Positions 25,974-34,285 of a stretch of DNA of 55,943 nucleotides are shown here, piece after piece. The notes under the pieces are model-generated. The model saw nothing but the letters and a program-made list of their open reading frames with translations. It did not search any database and was not told the origin of the DNA. Source of the stretch: Rikenellaceae bacterium (lineage in GTDB: Bacteria > Bacteroidota > Bacteroidia > Bacteroidales > UBA932); contig JALFGP010000097.1 in NCBI GenBank assembly GCA_022777205.1, positions 1 through 55,943 on the forward strand, given 5' to 3'. Numbering within the stretch: position 1 is the first letter of the stretch; the number at the start of each line of letters is the position of its first letter. The position numbers and the translations under genes are program-made.

Positions 25974-28140
25974 CGTACCCGTCGCGGGTAAACCAGTTCT
26001 TGGGGTGCACCCACCCCCCGTTGACAGTTAGTGCCGGATCGTGAAGCCTCAAACCCCAGTCAAGCCTAAGCACAAGAAAATCCAAATCCACGCGAAGCCC
26101 AAGTCCCCAGTTGAAAGCCATTCCGGCCAGCAGATTGCTCCAACTGATTTGAGAAATCTCAGAACTGAATGCGTCCTTCCGCTTGAAATTCCATACATTT
26201 CCGGCATCCAGGAATGCCGCTCCGTTGAACTTCCAGAAAAGCGGGAATCTGTATTCCAGATTGGCCTCCAGACGTATATCACCGGTCTGGTTAGGAATTA
26301 CGAAATAGTTATCTTTCGGGGAACGACCCGGTCCAAGAGTTCGGGCCTGCCAGCCTCTCATACTGTTGGCTCCACCAACATAGAAATGCTTTTCAAATGG
26401 AAGTGCAGTTGAATTTCCATAAGCCCATCCGGCTCCGATTACAGCCCTGTAAGCCAATGCCTGCCTGTCGTTCTTGCCGAAGAAGAAAGTACGTCCCAAA
26501 GTGAGTTCGCCTCTGATATATTGCGAATACTGAGTATTCCAAATCATACCGTCCCCGTCTGCATCTTTCTGCATCAACGGCTTGAACAAACTCAGGAAAT
26601 TGCCAGCCAGGTCTGCCTGAAGCCTTGCATACCAATAATCTGATCTTGGAGTCACCTCCGAATTGGTGGTGTAATAGAGCGTGTATCCGGAACCCAAGTC
26701 GAAATGGTTCTCGTAGGCATTTTTCAAAAACGGGTCCCTCTCCATGGACTTGTAGAATTCCTCGTCCAGATTGAAGAGTTTCACTATATTCATCTGGACA
26801 GGATACACCTGATAGTAGAAGACGGAATTGACATTGCCGCTGAAGCCTATGGAGGTGGAAATTATGTTCCTGGTGTATTCCGGACGGTTCTGGTAATTAT
26901 AGGAAGCATTGATTTCAGTGCGGGGCACGGCTCCCTTGAAAAGCCGGGAGGGGATGAAGACAAAACGTGGAAAACTCAATCCTCCGCTCACACCGAACTC
27001 ATTGGAATTCACCTTGTCCTTGAACTGGAACTGGAAATTTCCCATAAAACTGAGGTTCAGCCACTCTCCTCCCCTGAATATGTTCTTGTGATAATATGAA
27101 ATCTTGGGTGAAACTCCAAACAGGCCAGAGGAGTTGATGGAAACTTCTGCATTGACCTTGATGCCCTGCAATTTGGAAGGCAGAAGGTTGATGTCGCATT
27201 GCAGCCTGCTGGTGTCGATGGCACTTACACCGATATTTACACTCGAGAACATCCTCAGAGCGGACAATCTCGTATAGGTACGGTTGATGGCAGATTCGCT
27301 GTAACTGTCTCCCGGATGCACCGTGGTCAGTTCAGCGAGCACCTTCGGGCGAATTTTCAGTTTCTTGGGATAGGAAATGTTCACTTTGTCAAAGGTGAAC
27401 TTGCGGAAAGGCACCGCATCTTTGGCAGTTTCATTGCGGGTATATTCCTTAATGCTGACTTCCAGACGAGCCTTGCCGTCAGAGGCAAGTGTGTCAGCCT
27501 CGCAGAAAAAATAATTCTTGTTGAATGTGTAGTAACCCTTGTTGCGGAGTATGGTGCTGACTCTGGCGCTTTCGGCCTCGAGTTCCGACTCGGACAAATA
27601 ATCCCCCACTTTTACCAGCGAGCCCCTGCTTGCCTCAAGGAAATCATTGGCAATGCTGCCGGCAGGAAGTGTATAGCCCAGACTGTCAATGACATATCTC
27701 TTCCCCAACTCAACCTTGTAGGTGACATAGACCTTCTTTTTCTTGACCTTTATCTCGCTTTGCACATCGGAGTCATAATAGCCAAGATACTCAAGGTGGC
27801 GGCTGATGTTGCTGATGGACTCGTCCACTAGCGAAGGGTCATAGATGATGGGCGCCGTGCCGAGTTTCTGTACGAACCTGTCCCACGGGCCTCCCTTGCC
27901 GTTTGACCAGTTGTAAACGCTCACGAAGGGATTCCAGCCGAAGAGGAAATTGCTGTTCGGTCTCTGCTGAATGTATGGGGTGAGTCCGGATTCCTTGAAT
28001 TCCTTGTCATTGGTCACTGTGACCTTGGCACCGGCAAGACTGAACTCGCCATCTTTCAGAACCCTCGTGGTGCTGCAGGAAGACAACGCAAGCACTACCG
28101 CCAGCAGCGGGAGTAAGGATGATATAAAGGACTTGCGCAT
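25942..28140 (-). CDS. TamA/BamA-like Omp85 outer-membrane lipoprotein (TamL type)
   Basis: 732 residues. The N-terminus is a lipoprotein signal (LLAVVLALSSC, lipid Cys at 22), then POTRA-type domains (SNISRHLEYLGYYDSDVQSEI; YLSESELEAESARVSTILRNKGYY) and a C-terminal 16-strand Omp85 barrel with FYVGGANSMRGWQARTLGPG (the conserved GGxxSxRG loop-6 region) and a final strand ending in Phe (FGVGYPF). A lipid-anchored TamA-like protein (TamL) is described in Bacteroidota, where it should work with TamB in envelope lipid or protein transport; no tamB is adjacent here. The frame is open to 28179, but the ATG at 28140 follows the promoter box. Confidence 0.88.
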   Translation of the reverse strand: MRKSFISSLLPLLAVVLALSSCSTTRVLKDGEFSLAGAKVTVTNDKEFKESGLTPYIQQRPNSNFLFGWNPFVSVYNWSNGKGGPWDRFVQKLGTAPIIYDPSLVDESISNISRHLEYLGYYDSDVQSEIKVKKKKVYVTYKVELGKRYVIDSLGYTLPAGSIANDFLEASRGSLVKVGDYLSESELEAESARVSTILRNKGYYTFNKNYFFCEADTLASDGKARLEVSIKEYTRNETAKDAVPFRKFTFDKVNISYPKKLKIRPKVLAELTTVHPGDSYSESAINRTYTRLSALRMFSSVNIGVSAIDTSRLQCDINLLPSKLQGIKVNAEVSINSSGLFGVSPKISYYHKNIFRGGEWLNLSFMGNFQFQFKDKVNSNEFGVSGGLSFPRFVFIPSRLFKGAVPRTEINASYNYQNRPEYTRNIISTSIGFSGNVNSVFYYQVYPVQMNIVKLFNLDEEFYKSMERDPFLKNAYENHFDLGSGYTLYYTTNSEVTPRSDYWYARLQADLAGNFLSLFKPLMQKDADGDGMIWNTQYSQYIRGELTLGRTFFFGKNDRQALAYRAVIGAGWAYGNSTALPFEKHFYVGGANSMRGWQARTLGPGRSPKDNYFVIPNQTGDIRLEANLEYRFPLFWKFNGAAFLDAGNVWNFKRKDAFSSEISQISWSNLLAGMAFNWGLGLRVDLDFLVLRLDWGLRLHDPALTVNGGWVHPKNWFTRDGYGLHFGVGYPF

Positions 28141-28166
28141 ATCTTCATATATTACTTGAAAACCTA

Positions 28167-28174
28167 CAAATGTA
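28167..28174 (-). promoter_or_regulatory. -7 element for the TamA-like gene
   Basis: Minus strand TACATTTG; predicted start near 28160, about 20 nt before the ATG at 28140. It argues against the upstream in-frame start at 28179. Confidence 0.6.
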
Positions 28175-28263
28175 AGCAAATATGGGCATAATTCCTATTC
28201 TGTGCCTGCAGGGACTTGCAAATTGTTACATTATAGCCTAACTTCGCGAGATAAAACGGTATT

Positions 28264-29031
28264 ATGTCTGAAAACAACCCCAAAATTTCCAATAACGAAA
28301 TCAAGTTCATCCGTTCACTATCCCAAAAGAAAGCCAGGGAAGAAAACGGGTGCTTCGTGGTGGAAGGTGAAAAAATGGTTGCTGAAGTCGCAGCTTCCGG
28401 ATTTGCCATAAAGAGAATCTACCGTATTGAAGATATAGGAGAAACCGCAATGTCCAGGATTTCATCATTGGACTCCCCCTCTCCGGTACTGGCTGTCGTA
28501 TCTCAACCTCCACTTCAGGATGATTGGCGGGAATCATTGAAGGAAAATGGTTTGTATCTTGCACTTGATGGTATCAGAGACCCGGGAAATTTGGGCACTA
28601 TCATAAGAATTGCAGACTGGTTCGGCATCAGGACGGTTTTCGTATCGGCTGATACTGTGGAGACTTTCAACCCTAAGGTTGTTCAGGCGACTATGGGTGC
28701 AATTTTCAGGGTAAAGGTCGTGCGCTGCTCCCTTCCCCTTCTCGCCGACAAGGTAACAAGCCTCGGAGGCAATGTCTATGGTACTTTTCTGGACGGGGAA
28801 AATATGTATTCCCAAGCCTTGGATTGCGGAATGTCTGCCCCTGCTGTAATCGTGACCGGCAATGAGTCCAGAGGCATTTCGGCTGAACTATCGTCACACA
28901 TCAATCGCCGTCTTTTCATCCCTCCATTTCCTGCAGACATCAGGGGCAGCGAATCACTGAATGCCGCTGTTGCCACAGCCGTCACCGTGGCTGAATTCCG
29001 CCGTCGTCAGCATTGTGGTAGTGGATTGTAG
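28264..29031 (+). CDS. TrmH/SpoU-family RNA 2'-O-methyltransferase
   Basis: 255 residues. Domain 1 is the substrate-binding part (IKFIRSLSQKKAREENGCFVVEGEKMVAE near 14-42). The SPOUT domain has LALDGIRDPGNLGTIIRIADWFG near 98-120, VVQATMGAIFRV near 139-150, VTGNESRGIS near 199-208 and IPPFPADIRGSESLNAAVATAVTVAEF near 219-245. The Glu-containing NESRGIS and SESLNAAVA motifs show an active AdoMet site. It modifies tRNA or rRNA; the target nucleotide cannot be told. Divergent from the TamA-like gene. Confidence 0.88.
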   Translation: MSENNPKISNNEIKFIRSLSQKKAREENGCFVVEGEKMVAEVAASGFAIKRIYRIEDIGETAMSRISSLDSPSPVLAVVSQPPLQDDWRESLKENGLYLALDGIRDPGNLGTIIRIADWFGIRTVFVSADTVETFNPKVVQATMGAIFRVKVVRCSLPLLADKVTSLGGNVYGTFLDGENMYSQALDCGMSAPAVIVTGNESRGISAELSSHINRRLFIPPFPADIRGSESLNAAVATAVTVAEFRRRQHCGSGL

Positions 29032-29082
29032 AATCCCAATGTCGGCAGATGTGCGCAAAAAGTTGGTGGGTAATGTCCTGTG

Positions 29083-30453
29083 CTACAGGAGTTTCTTTGT
29101 CAGGGAGAACAGCTTGTAAGGCATATATCTGAAAGGCAGGTCAATTCTGGTGCAGGTGTTCACAACAGCCCGCTTGTGTGAGAAAACATCGAAACTTTCC
29201 TTGCCGTGATAAGCAGACATACCGGAGTTGCCCACACCACCGAAAGGTAGGTATTCATTGGCGATATGCATTATGGTGTCGTTGATGCAGGCACCTCCGG
29301 AAGAAGTCTGTTTCAGGACTCTCCTGCCGCTCTTGCCGAAATAATACAGGGCAAGCGGCTTTGGTCTGGAATTTATAAAGGAAACTGCTTCGTCCAATTC
29401 CGCGAAAGATATGACAGGGAAAATGGGACCGAAGATTTCCTCCTGCATTACAGGGGAATCAGGGCTGACATTGTCCAGGACTGTGGGCTCAAAAAAGCGT
29501 TCAGATGCGTCCGTGCGGCCTCCGAATACAATATCTCCGCAATTCAGGTAGGATTTCAGACGCCCGAATGCTTTGTCGTTGACTATGCGTACAAAATGTC
29601 TGCTTTGTTGTGCATCCTCTCCGAGCAAGACCTTGAACTGCTTCTGCAAAAGGCGCAGAAATTTCTCCTTGATGTCCTTGTGCAGCAAAAGATAGTCAGG
29701 CGCAATGCAGGTTTGTCCAGAATTGAGCGACTTGCCCCAGGCGATTCTCTTTGCGGCCACTTCCAAATCCGCATCCCTGTCCACCACGCAGGGGGATTTG
29801 CCACCGAGTTCCAGAACCACCGGGGTGAGATTCTTGGCGGCTGCTTCCATCACCTGTTTTCCAAGGGCCGGACTGCCGGTGAAGAAAATAATGTCCCAAC
29901 GGTGCTGTAGCAGAATCCGGTTCACTTCCCTATTTCCTTGAACCACAGCTACTTGTTCCTCCGGGAAGGTCTCGGAAATCATTTCCCCGATAACCGATGA
30001 TACGGTCGGGACATAGGGCGAAGGCTTGAGCACAGCGGTGCAGCCTGCTGAAAGCGCCCCAACGAGCGGATTCAGCAGCAACTGTACCGGATAATTCCAC
30101 GGTGAAATGATGAGGGCATTCCCCAAGGGCTCGCTCATCACGCGGCTGCGAGATGGGAAAAGTTTGAGCGGGGTTTTCCGGCAGTGGTCCGATGCCCAAC
30201 TGTCGATGTGCCTCAGGTGATTGTCAATCTCCCCCAGGACAATGCTGGTCTCTGTGAGCAGAGCCTCCTCCGCAGACTTGTGCAAGTCCTTCCAAAGCGC
30301 TTCCTCTATGGGTTTCTGCCATTTGAGCAATGCGGATTTGAGTTTACGAAGGGATTCCTTGCGGAAACCGATGTCGTGCCTGTCGCTTTTGCGGAACCAT
30401 TCTGCCTGCGCTGCCGCAATGCTTTCGATTTTTTCTGCCGTGGTGTTTATCAT
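29083..30453 (-). CDS. NAD(P)-dependent aldehyde dehydrogenase
   Basis: 456 residues, class 3-like (short, no N-terminal extension, with a hydrophobic tail LPFRYMPYKLFSLTKKLL). Seen: ISPWNYPVQLLLNPLVGALSAG near 116-137, LKPSPYVPT near 142-150, FTGSPALGKQVMEAAAKNLT near 191-210, the general base in LELGGKSP (Glu about 215) and the nucleophile in NSGQTC (Cys about 249), EEIFGPIFPV and PFGGVGNSGMSAYHGKESFD. It oxidises aliphatic or aromatic aldehydes. Downstream of a short-chain dehydrogenase with a 23-base gap; the two may handle an alcohol-aldehyde-acid series, probably lipid-derived. Confidence 0.93.
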   Translation of the reverse strand: MINTTAEKIESIAAAQAEWFRKSDRHDIGFRKESLRKLKSALLKWQKPIEEALWKDLHKSAEEALLTETSIVLGEIDNHLRHIDSWASDHCRKTPLKLFPSRSRVMSEPLGNALIISPWNYPVQLLLNPLVGALSAGCTAVLKPSPYVPTVSSVIGEMISETFPEEQVAVVQGNREVNRILLQHRWDIIFFTGSPALGKQVMEAAAKNLTPVVLELGGKSPCVVDRDADLEVAAKRIAWGKSLNSGQTCIAPDYLLLHKDIKEKFLRLLQKQFKVLLGEDAQQSRHFVRIVNDKAFGRLKSYLNCGDIVFGGRTDASERFFEPTVLDNVSPDSPVMQEEIFGPIFPVISFAELDEAVSFINSRPKPLALYYFGKSGRRVLKQTSSGGACINDTIMHIANEYLPFGGVGNSGMSAYHGKESFDVFSHKRAVVNTCTRIDLPFRYMPYKLFSLTKKLL

Positions 30454-30476
30454 ACCTTTGTCTGTGTTATACTGGC

Positions 30477-31316
30477 TTATGCAGCTTTTGCCGCCGCCTG
30501 ATTCTTGACTTTTCTTCCTGTGAAGTGGTCCATCACTGAATACACTCCGAAAATTTTGCCGAAGATAAAGTCAAAAAGGAAATTGGGCAATACTCCCTGC
30601 CAGAATCTGATGAAATGGTAAGGGAAAGGCAGGCCCTTGAAGTCTTTATCCTTGCGTATGGCCTTGAGGATACGTGCTGCAGTCGGTTCCGGTTCCAGTA
30701 TGTTGAAGACTTTGGAGTCCACGCCGTCGAACATACCGGTGTTGATGAAATAAGGAGCTATGCAGGTTGCTTTAACCTTGCTGCGGGCCTGTTTCAATTC
30801 AATCCGGAGCGATTCGGTCCATCCTGCAACCGCCCATTTGCTGGCGCAATAGACAGAAAGCCTTGGCACTCCCAACATTCCTGCTGCTGATGCAATGTTG
30901 CAGATATGACCGCTGTTGCGCATCATCATATCCGGAAGGATTTCCAGGGCGACAAGCATAGGTGCAGTGGCATTCACGTCCATTGTCAGCTGAATATCAG
31001 AGACTTTCTGTTTGTCGAAGGTTTCGTTGCCCTTCACAATCCCGGCATTGTTGATAAGTATGTCCACATAACCGGCTTCTTCCTTCGTCTTTTCGTAGGC
31101 GTTTGCGATATCTTTTGCATCCGAAACATTCACCATATAATAATATACCTTGCCCAATTCGGCAAATTCTGCTGCGGTCTCTTCCATAGCCTTGAGGTTC
31201 AGGTCCCAGATGATGACTTTTGCTGCGCCCTGTTCCAGACACATCCTGCACATAAGCTTTCCGATACCTGAAGCTCCTCCTGTAATAAGGACATTTTTCT
31301 TCTTGATTTCTGACAT
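30477..31316 (-). CDS. Short-chain dehydrogenase/reductase
   Basis: 279 residues, classical SDR. Rossmann motif TGGASGIG at 12-19, NNAGIVKG near 89-96, catalytic Ser near 143 in NIASAAG, and YxxxK as YCASK (Tyr 156, Lys 160). The C-terminal part (FPYHFIRFWQGVLPNFLFDFIFGKIFG) is hydrophobic, as in retinol/fatty-alcohol type SDRs that associate with membranes. Own promoter at 31344-31351; followed by the aldehyde dehydrogenase gene 23 bases on. Confidence 0.92.
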   Translation of the reverse strand: MSEIKKKNVLITGGASGIGKLMCRMCLEQGAAKVIIWDLNLKAMEETAAEFAELGKVYYYMVNVSDAKDIANAYEKTKEEAGYVDILINNAGIVKGNETFDKQKVSDIQLTMDVNATAPMLVALEILPDMMMRNSGHICNIASAAGMLGVPRLSVYCASKWAVAGWTESLRIELKQARSKVKATCIAPYFINTGMFDGVDSKVFNILEPEPTAARILKAIRKDKDFKGLPFPYHFIRFWQGVLPNFLFDFIFGKIFGVYSVMDHFTGRKVKNQAAAKAA

Positions 31317-31343
31317 TTTTTTTGATTTCTAAAAATTCCGTTG

Positions 31344-31351
31344 CAAATTTA
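31344..31351 (-). promoter_or_regulatory. -7 element for the SDR/ALDH pair
   Basis: Minus strand TAAATTTG; predicted start near 31337, about 21 nt ahead of the ATG at 31316. Confidence 0.55.
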
Positions 31352-31464
31352 CCTCTTAAAACGGGCTGTCCCCTACGCGGGCATAGTCTTTGGGATATAG
31401 GCGCGGCTCCGTGTGACAAAGAGACGTAAAAACTGATGTGGGTAAAGTGAAAATTTCGCCAACT

Positions 31465-32355
31465 ATGAGCAAATTTCGTAAAGCAATGAACAAGTCCGTT
31501 CCGAGAAACCTGAGGCTCGGGAACTTTTCCTACACCTCAGTCTGGTACACTCTTTTTTTTGCTGCGATTTTCCTCATTATCTACGAACCCTTTTCCCCTT
31601 CAGTCTGGTTTTCATTATATGACTTTGAATCTGCCATTAAAACATCTTTGTTTTTCATATTGTCACTCATTATAATGATGATAAGCAAAGCTATATGGCT
31701 GCACTTTTGTTCGAGACATAGGGCGAAGAATTGGATTTATGTGACATGGACTGTCGGAGAGTGTGCCGCAATAGCCCTGCTCTATCTTTCATTCACCTCA
31801 ATCTGCTCTCTTGGGTCTTATGCTTCCATTGCTTCGATGGTTTTCAGGACCATATTCTGCGTGGTCTCCATACTTGCAATTCCGCACAGTCTCATTTATG
31901 CCGTGTCGAGTTATGTCCAGGTGAAGGATGATATGGATATGTTGAAAATGGAGACAGCGGTACCAGTGGACGAAAAGGAAGTGGAGGATATGTCCCAAAG
32001 GATGATTAATTTCATCGACGATTCCGGTGTGCTGCGTTTCTCTGTGGACCTTGATTCCATTCTATACATCAAATCTGAGGGCAATTATGTCAATCTTTTC
32101 TATGAAAAAGGGGAAAGTCTGTCCTCTTATATGATGAGGATGACGATTTCCTCCCTCGAAACAAAAATCTCCGGCACCCCTTTGGTGAGATGCCAGAGAT
32201 CTTATATTGTGAATGCCAAGCGCATCCGTATGATGCAGAATGACGGGAGAGGGGCTTATGTCATACTTGACTCGGATGCCTGCCCTGTCATTCCCCTTTC
32301 GCAAAACTATGCTTCTTCTCTTGCGGATGTGGTGTTGAAGATGAAGAAAGCCTGA
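31465..32355 (+). CDS. Membrane-anchored LytTR-family regulator
   Basis: 296 residues from the ATG chosen here. Four hydrophobic helices at about 27-150 (SVWYTLFFAAIFLIIY; TSLFFILSLIIMMISKAIW; TWTVGECAAIALLYL; MVFRTIFCVVSILAIPHSLIY) precede a C-terminal LytTR DNA-binding domain with ILYIKSEGNYVNLFYE near 199-214, LVRCQRSYIVNAKRI and VIPLSQNYASSL. There is no receiver domain, so it senses through the membrane part or through a partner. The frame is open from a GTG at 31438; the ATG at 31465 is more likely. Its last 68 bases overlap the 3' end of the amylase gene on the other strand. Confidence 0.83.
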   Translation: MSKFRKAMNKSVPRNLRLGNFSYTSVWYTLFFAAIFLIIYEPFSPSVWFSLYDFESAIKTSLFFILSLIIMMISKAIWLHFCSRHRAKNWIYVTWTVGECAAIALLYLSFTSICSLGSYASIASMVFRTIFCVVSILAIPHSLIYAVSSYVQVKDDMDMLKMETAVPVDEKEVEDMSQRMINFIDDSGVLRFSVDLDSILYIKSEGNYVNLFYEKGESLSSYMMRMTISSLETKISGTPLVRCQRSYIVNAKRIRMMQNDGRGAYVILDSDACPVIPLSQNYASSLADVVLKMKKA

Positions 32356-34120
32356 TGATGCTGATATCCACGGCCGGCACGTCCAATATCACTGGATGTG
32401 TTGCATTGCAGTTTTCAGTCTGTTCAAGTTCCAGCCATTCGAAAGCCCTCTCGGGTATGCTGATGTGCATCCGGGCATCTTCTTTTCCGAAATTTGCCGC
32501 AATAAGGAAGGTGTCGTCGTGGTCGTCACGAAGGAATACGAAATGCCTGTTCCTGTCGAAACCTTCCGAGTCATAGTTGCAGTAGCAGAGGTCGTAAGTC
32601 ATTCCCTCGGTGATGGCATTGTCTGTGGCGGCGAATTTGAGCAGGGACGTGTATTTTACAAAGAACCGGAGTTCCTGTTCATTGAGTCCGGTCTCCAGCA
32701 TAAGTGCTTTAAGCTGTACTGCTGATTTCACTCTGGTGCGGAGCAGTCCTTTGCGTGTTTTGCTGTCCTTGATTGAGAAGAGTTCTGCCGCCTTTTCATA
32801 ATTGCGCTTGCGTGTGAGTTTCCATAGCCCCCGCACTTTTTCCGGACCCCACCAGTCGAAGATGGTTGTACGCCCGTCCCTGCCGCTGAAACCTTCCGCA
32901 TCCATACCTCTCTCCCCCGTTTCCTCTCCGAAATAGTTCATATACGCTGCCTTGTTCATAAACAGGCTCACTGCCAGCGCAGGGAAACACTTCCACGCAT
33001 CCTTGCCGAAGAATTCTGAAGCAAAACGGGTTTCGTCGTGATTCTCAAGGAAGTTGAGCATATACATCTGGAGGTCACCGAGGTCCTGCCACGATGCGGT
33101 TATGCGGGTCGCGGACTGCCAAGGCTCCACAAAATCAGGATTTTCGTTTCTGACAATCTCCGAAAGAGTGTCATATAGGCCGGATTTGTCATAGAGCAGG
33201 TCGAAGCCCACCTCCCGTACATATTTCTGATACAGTGACTTCTGATAAACCTCAGCCACGAAGAGCGCCTCGGGATAGTCTTTCTTGACCTCGGCTATGC
33301 ACCAGGTGAAAAACTCAGACGGCACAAGTTCCACCATATCGCAGCGGAAACCGTCCACACCTTTGCCGAGCCAGTATTTCAGGATGTGGAGCATCTTGTC
33401 CCAAGTCGCAGTGTGGAAATCGCAGTAATTGATTTTGACGGTCTCGTACCAGTCGTTCACACCAGGAAAAGGAGTGTAGGCATTGCCAGAGGCTTTGGCC
33501 GGGTATTCTTCAAAAACAGTCTTGCCGGAAGCCTTCCATTCATCTTCGTTTGGCAGCCTCAGCCTTTGGCCGGGATAATAGAAAAAATCATTTTCCGCCA
33601 ACCAGTGCTGACTGCTGTCATCTGTCGCACCGAGTGACATTTTGTCAGTCGGACGGCCTTTTATGCTTGTGTCCACTCCCTGTCCATAGTCCCTTGACAC
33701 GTGGTTGGGAACGAAATCGATGATGACTTTCAGGCCTGCCGAGTGTATGCGTTCAATGGTTTTTTCAAATTCCTCCATACGCTTGGATGGATTGTCCGCA
33801 AGGTAGGGATTGACGTCGTAATAGTCCTGAATTGCATACGGAGACCCGGCCTTTCCTTTTACGAACTGGGCATTTGAAAGATGTCCTCCCCTGCCCTCTT
33901 TGAGCCCACCCATCGCATCTAAGTCGCTACAAGCGTGACGGATAACTCCTGTGAGCCAAAGATGGCTGGCACCTGTCCACTTGAGGTATTCAAGCGTGTC
34001 TGAGTCTATGTCGGAGAATTTTCCGGAACCGTTTTGTGAATAATTGCCGTCAGGCGTAAACTTGTCTTTTTTGTTGCCCCACAGACGGGGAAGCATCTGG
34101 TAGATTATTGTTTTTCCCAT
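32288..34120 (-). CDS. GH13 alpha-amylase family glycoside hydrolase, cytoplasmic
   Basis: 610 residues, no signal peptide. All GH13 blocks are present: IIDFVPNHV near 133-141, GVDGFRCDMVE with nucleophile Asp 261, ALFVAEVY with acid/base Glu 290, and LNFLENHDE near 356-363 with the transition-state Asp. The opening GKTIIYQMLPRLWGNK is common in Bacteroidota intracellular amylases. It hydrolyses or rearranges alpha-glucans or maltodextrins. The frame is open to 34315, but GKTIIYQ marks the true start at 34120. The C-terminal about 17 residues extend over the end of the convergent LytTR gene. Confidence 0.92.
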   Translation of the reverse strand: MGKTIIYQMLPRLWGNKKDKFTPDGNYSQNGSGKFSDIDSDTLEYLKWTGASHLWLTGVIRHACSDLDAMGGLKEGRGGHLSNAQFVKGKAGSPYAIQDYYDVNPYLADNPSKRMEEFEKTIERIHSAGLKVIIDFVPNHVSRDYGQGVDTSIKGRPTDKMSLGATDDSSQHWLAENDFFYYPGQRLRLPNEDEWKASGKTVFEEYPAKASGNAYTPFPGVNDWYETVKINYCDFHTATWDKMLHILKYWLGKGVDGFRCDMVELVPSEFFTWCIAEVKKDYPEALFVAEVYQKSLYQKYVREVGFDLLYDKSGLYDTLSEIVRNENPDFVEPWQSATRITASWQDLGDLQMYMLNFLENHDETRFASEFFGKDAWKCFPALAVSLFMNKAAYMNYFGEETGERGMDAEGFSGRDGRTTIFDWWGPEKVRGLWKLTRKRNYEKAAELFSIKDSKTRKGLLRTRVKSAVQLKALMLETGLNEQELRFFVKYTSLLKFAATDNAITEGMTYDLCYCNYDSEGFDRNRHFVFLRDDHDDTFLIAANFGKEDARMHISIPERAFEWLELEQTENCNATHPVILDVPAVDISIIRLSSSSTPHPQEKKHSFAKGE

Positions 34121-34260
34121 AAGGTAATTTATTGCATAATTGTATCTTGCATTTGTCTCAATTGCAAGCCGCCAATATAATGCAAATAGTTTGCCTAATA
34201 AAATGAAATCCGGACCGGAAAGATTTTCAAAGATGATGCAGGTTATTTTTTGAGGATTAC

Positions 34261-34268
34261 TAAATTTG
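34261..34268 (+). promoter_or_regulatory. -7 element for the MmeI-like gene
   Basis: TAAATTTG; predicted start near 34275. This places the in-frame TTG at 34250 upstream of the transcript and fixes the start at 34286 (or 34295). Confidence 0.6.
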
Positions 34269-34285
34269 TACCCTTGACATTTAAT

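Noticed and set aside
34250..34285. TTG start for the MmeI-like gene
   Set aside because: A consensus -7 box at 34261-34268 lies downstream of it, so that codon would not be in the transcript.
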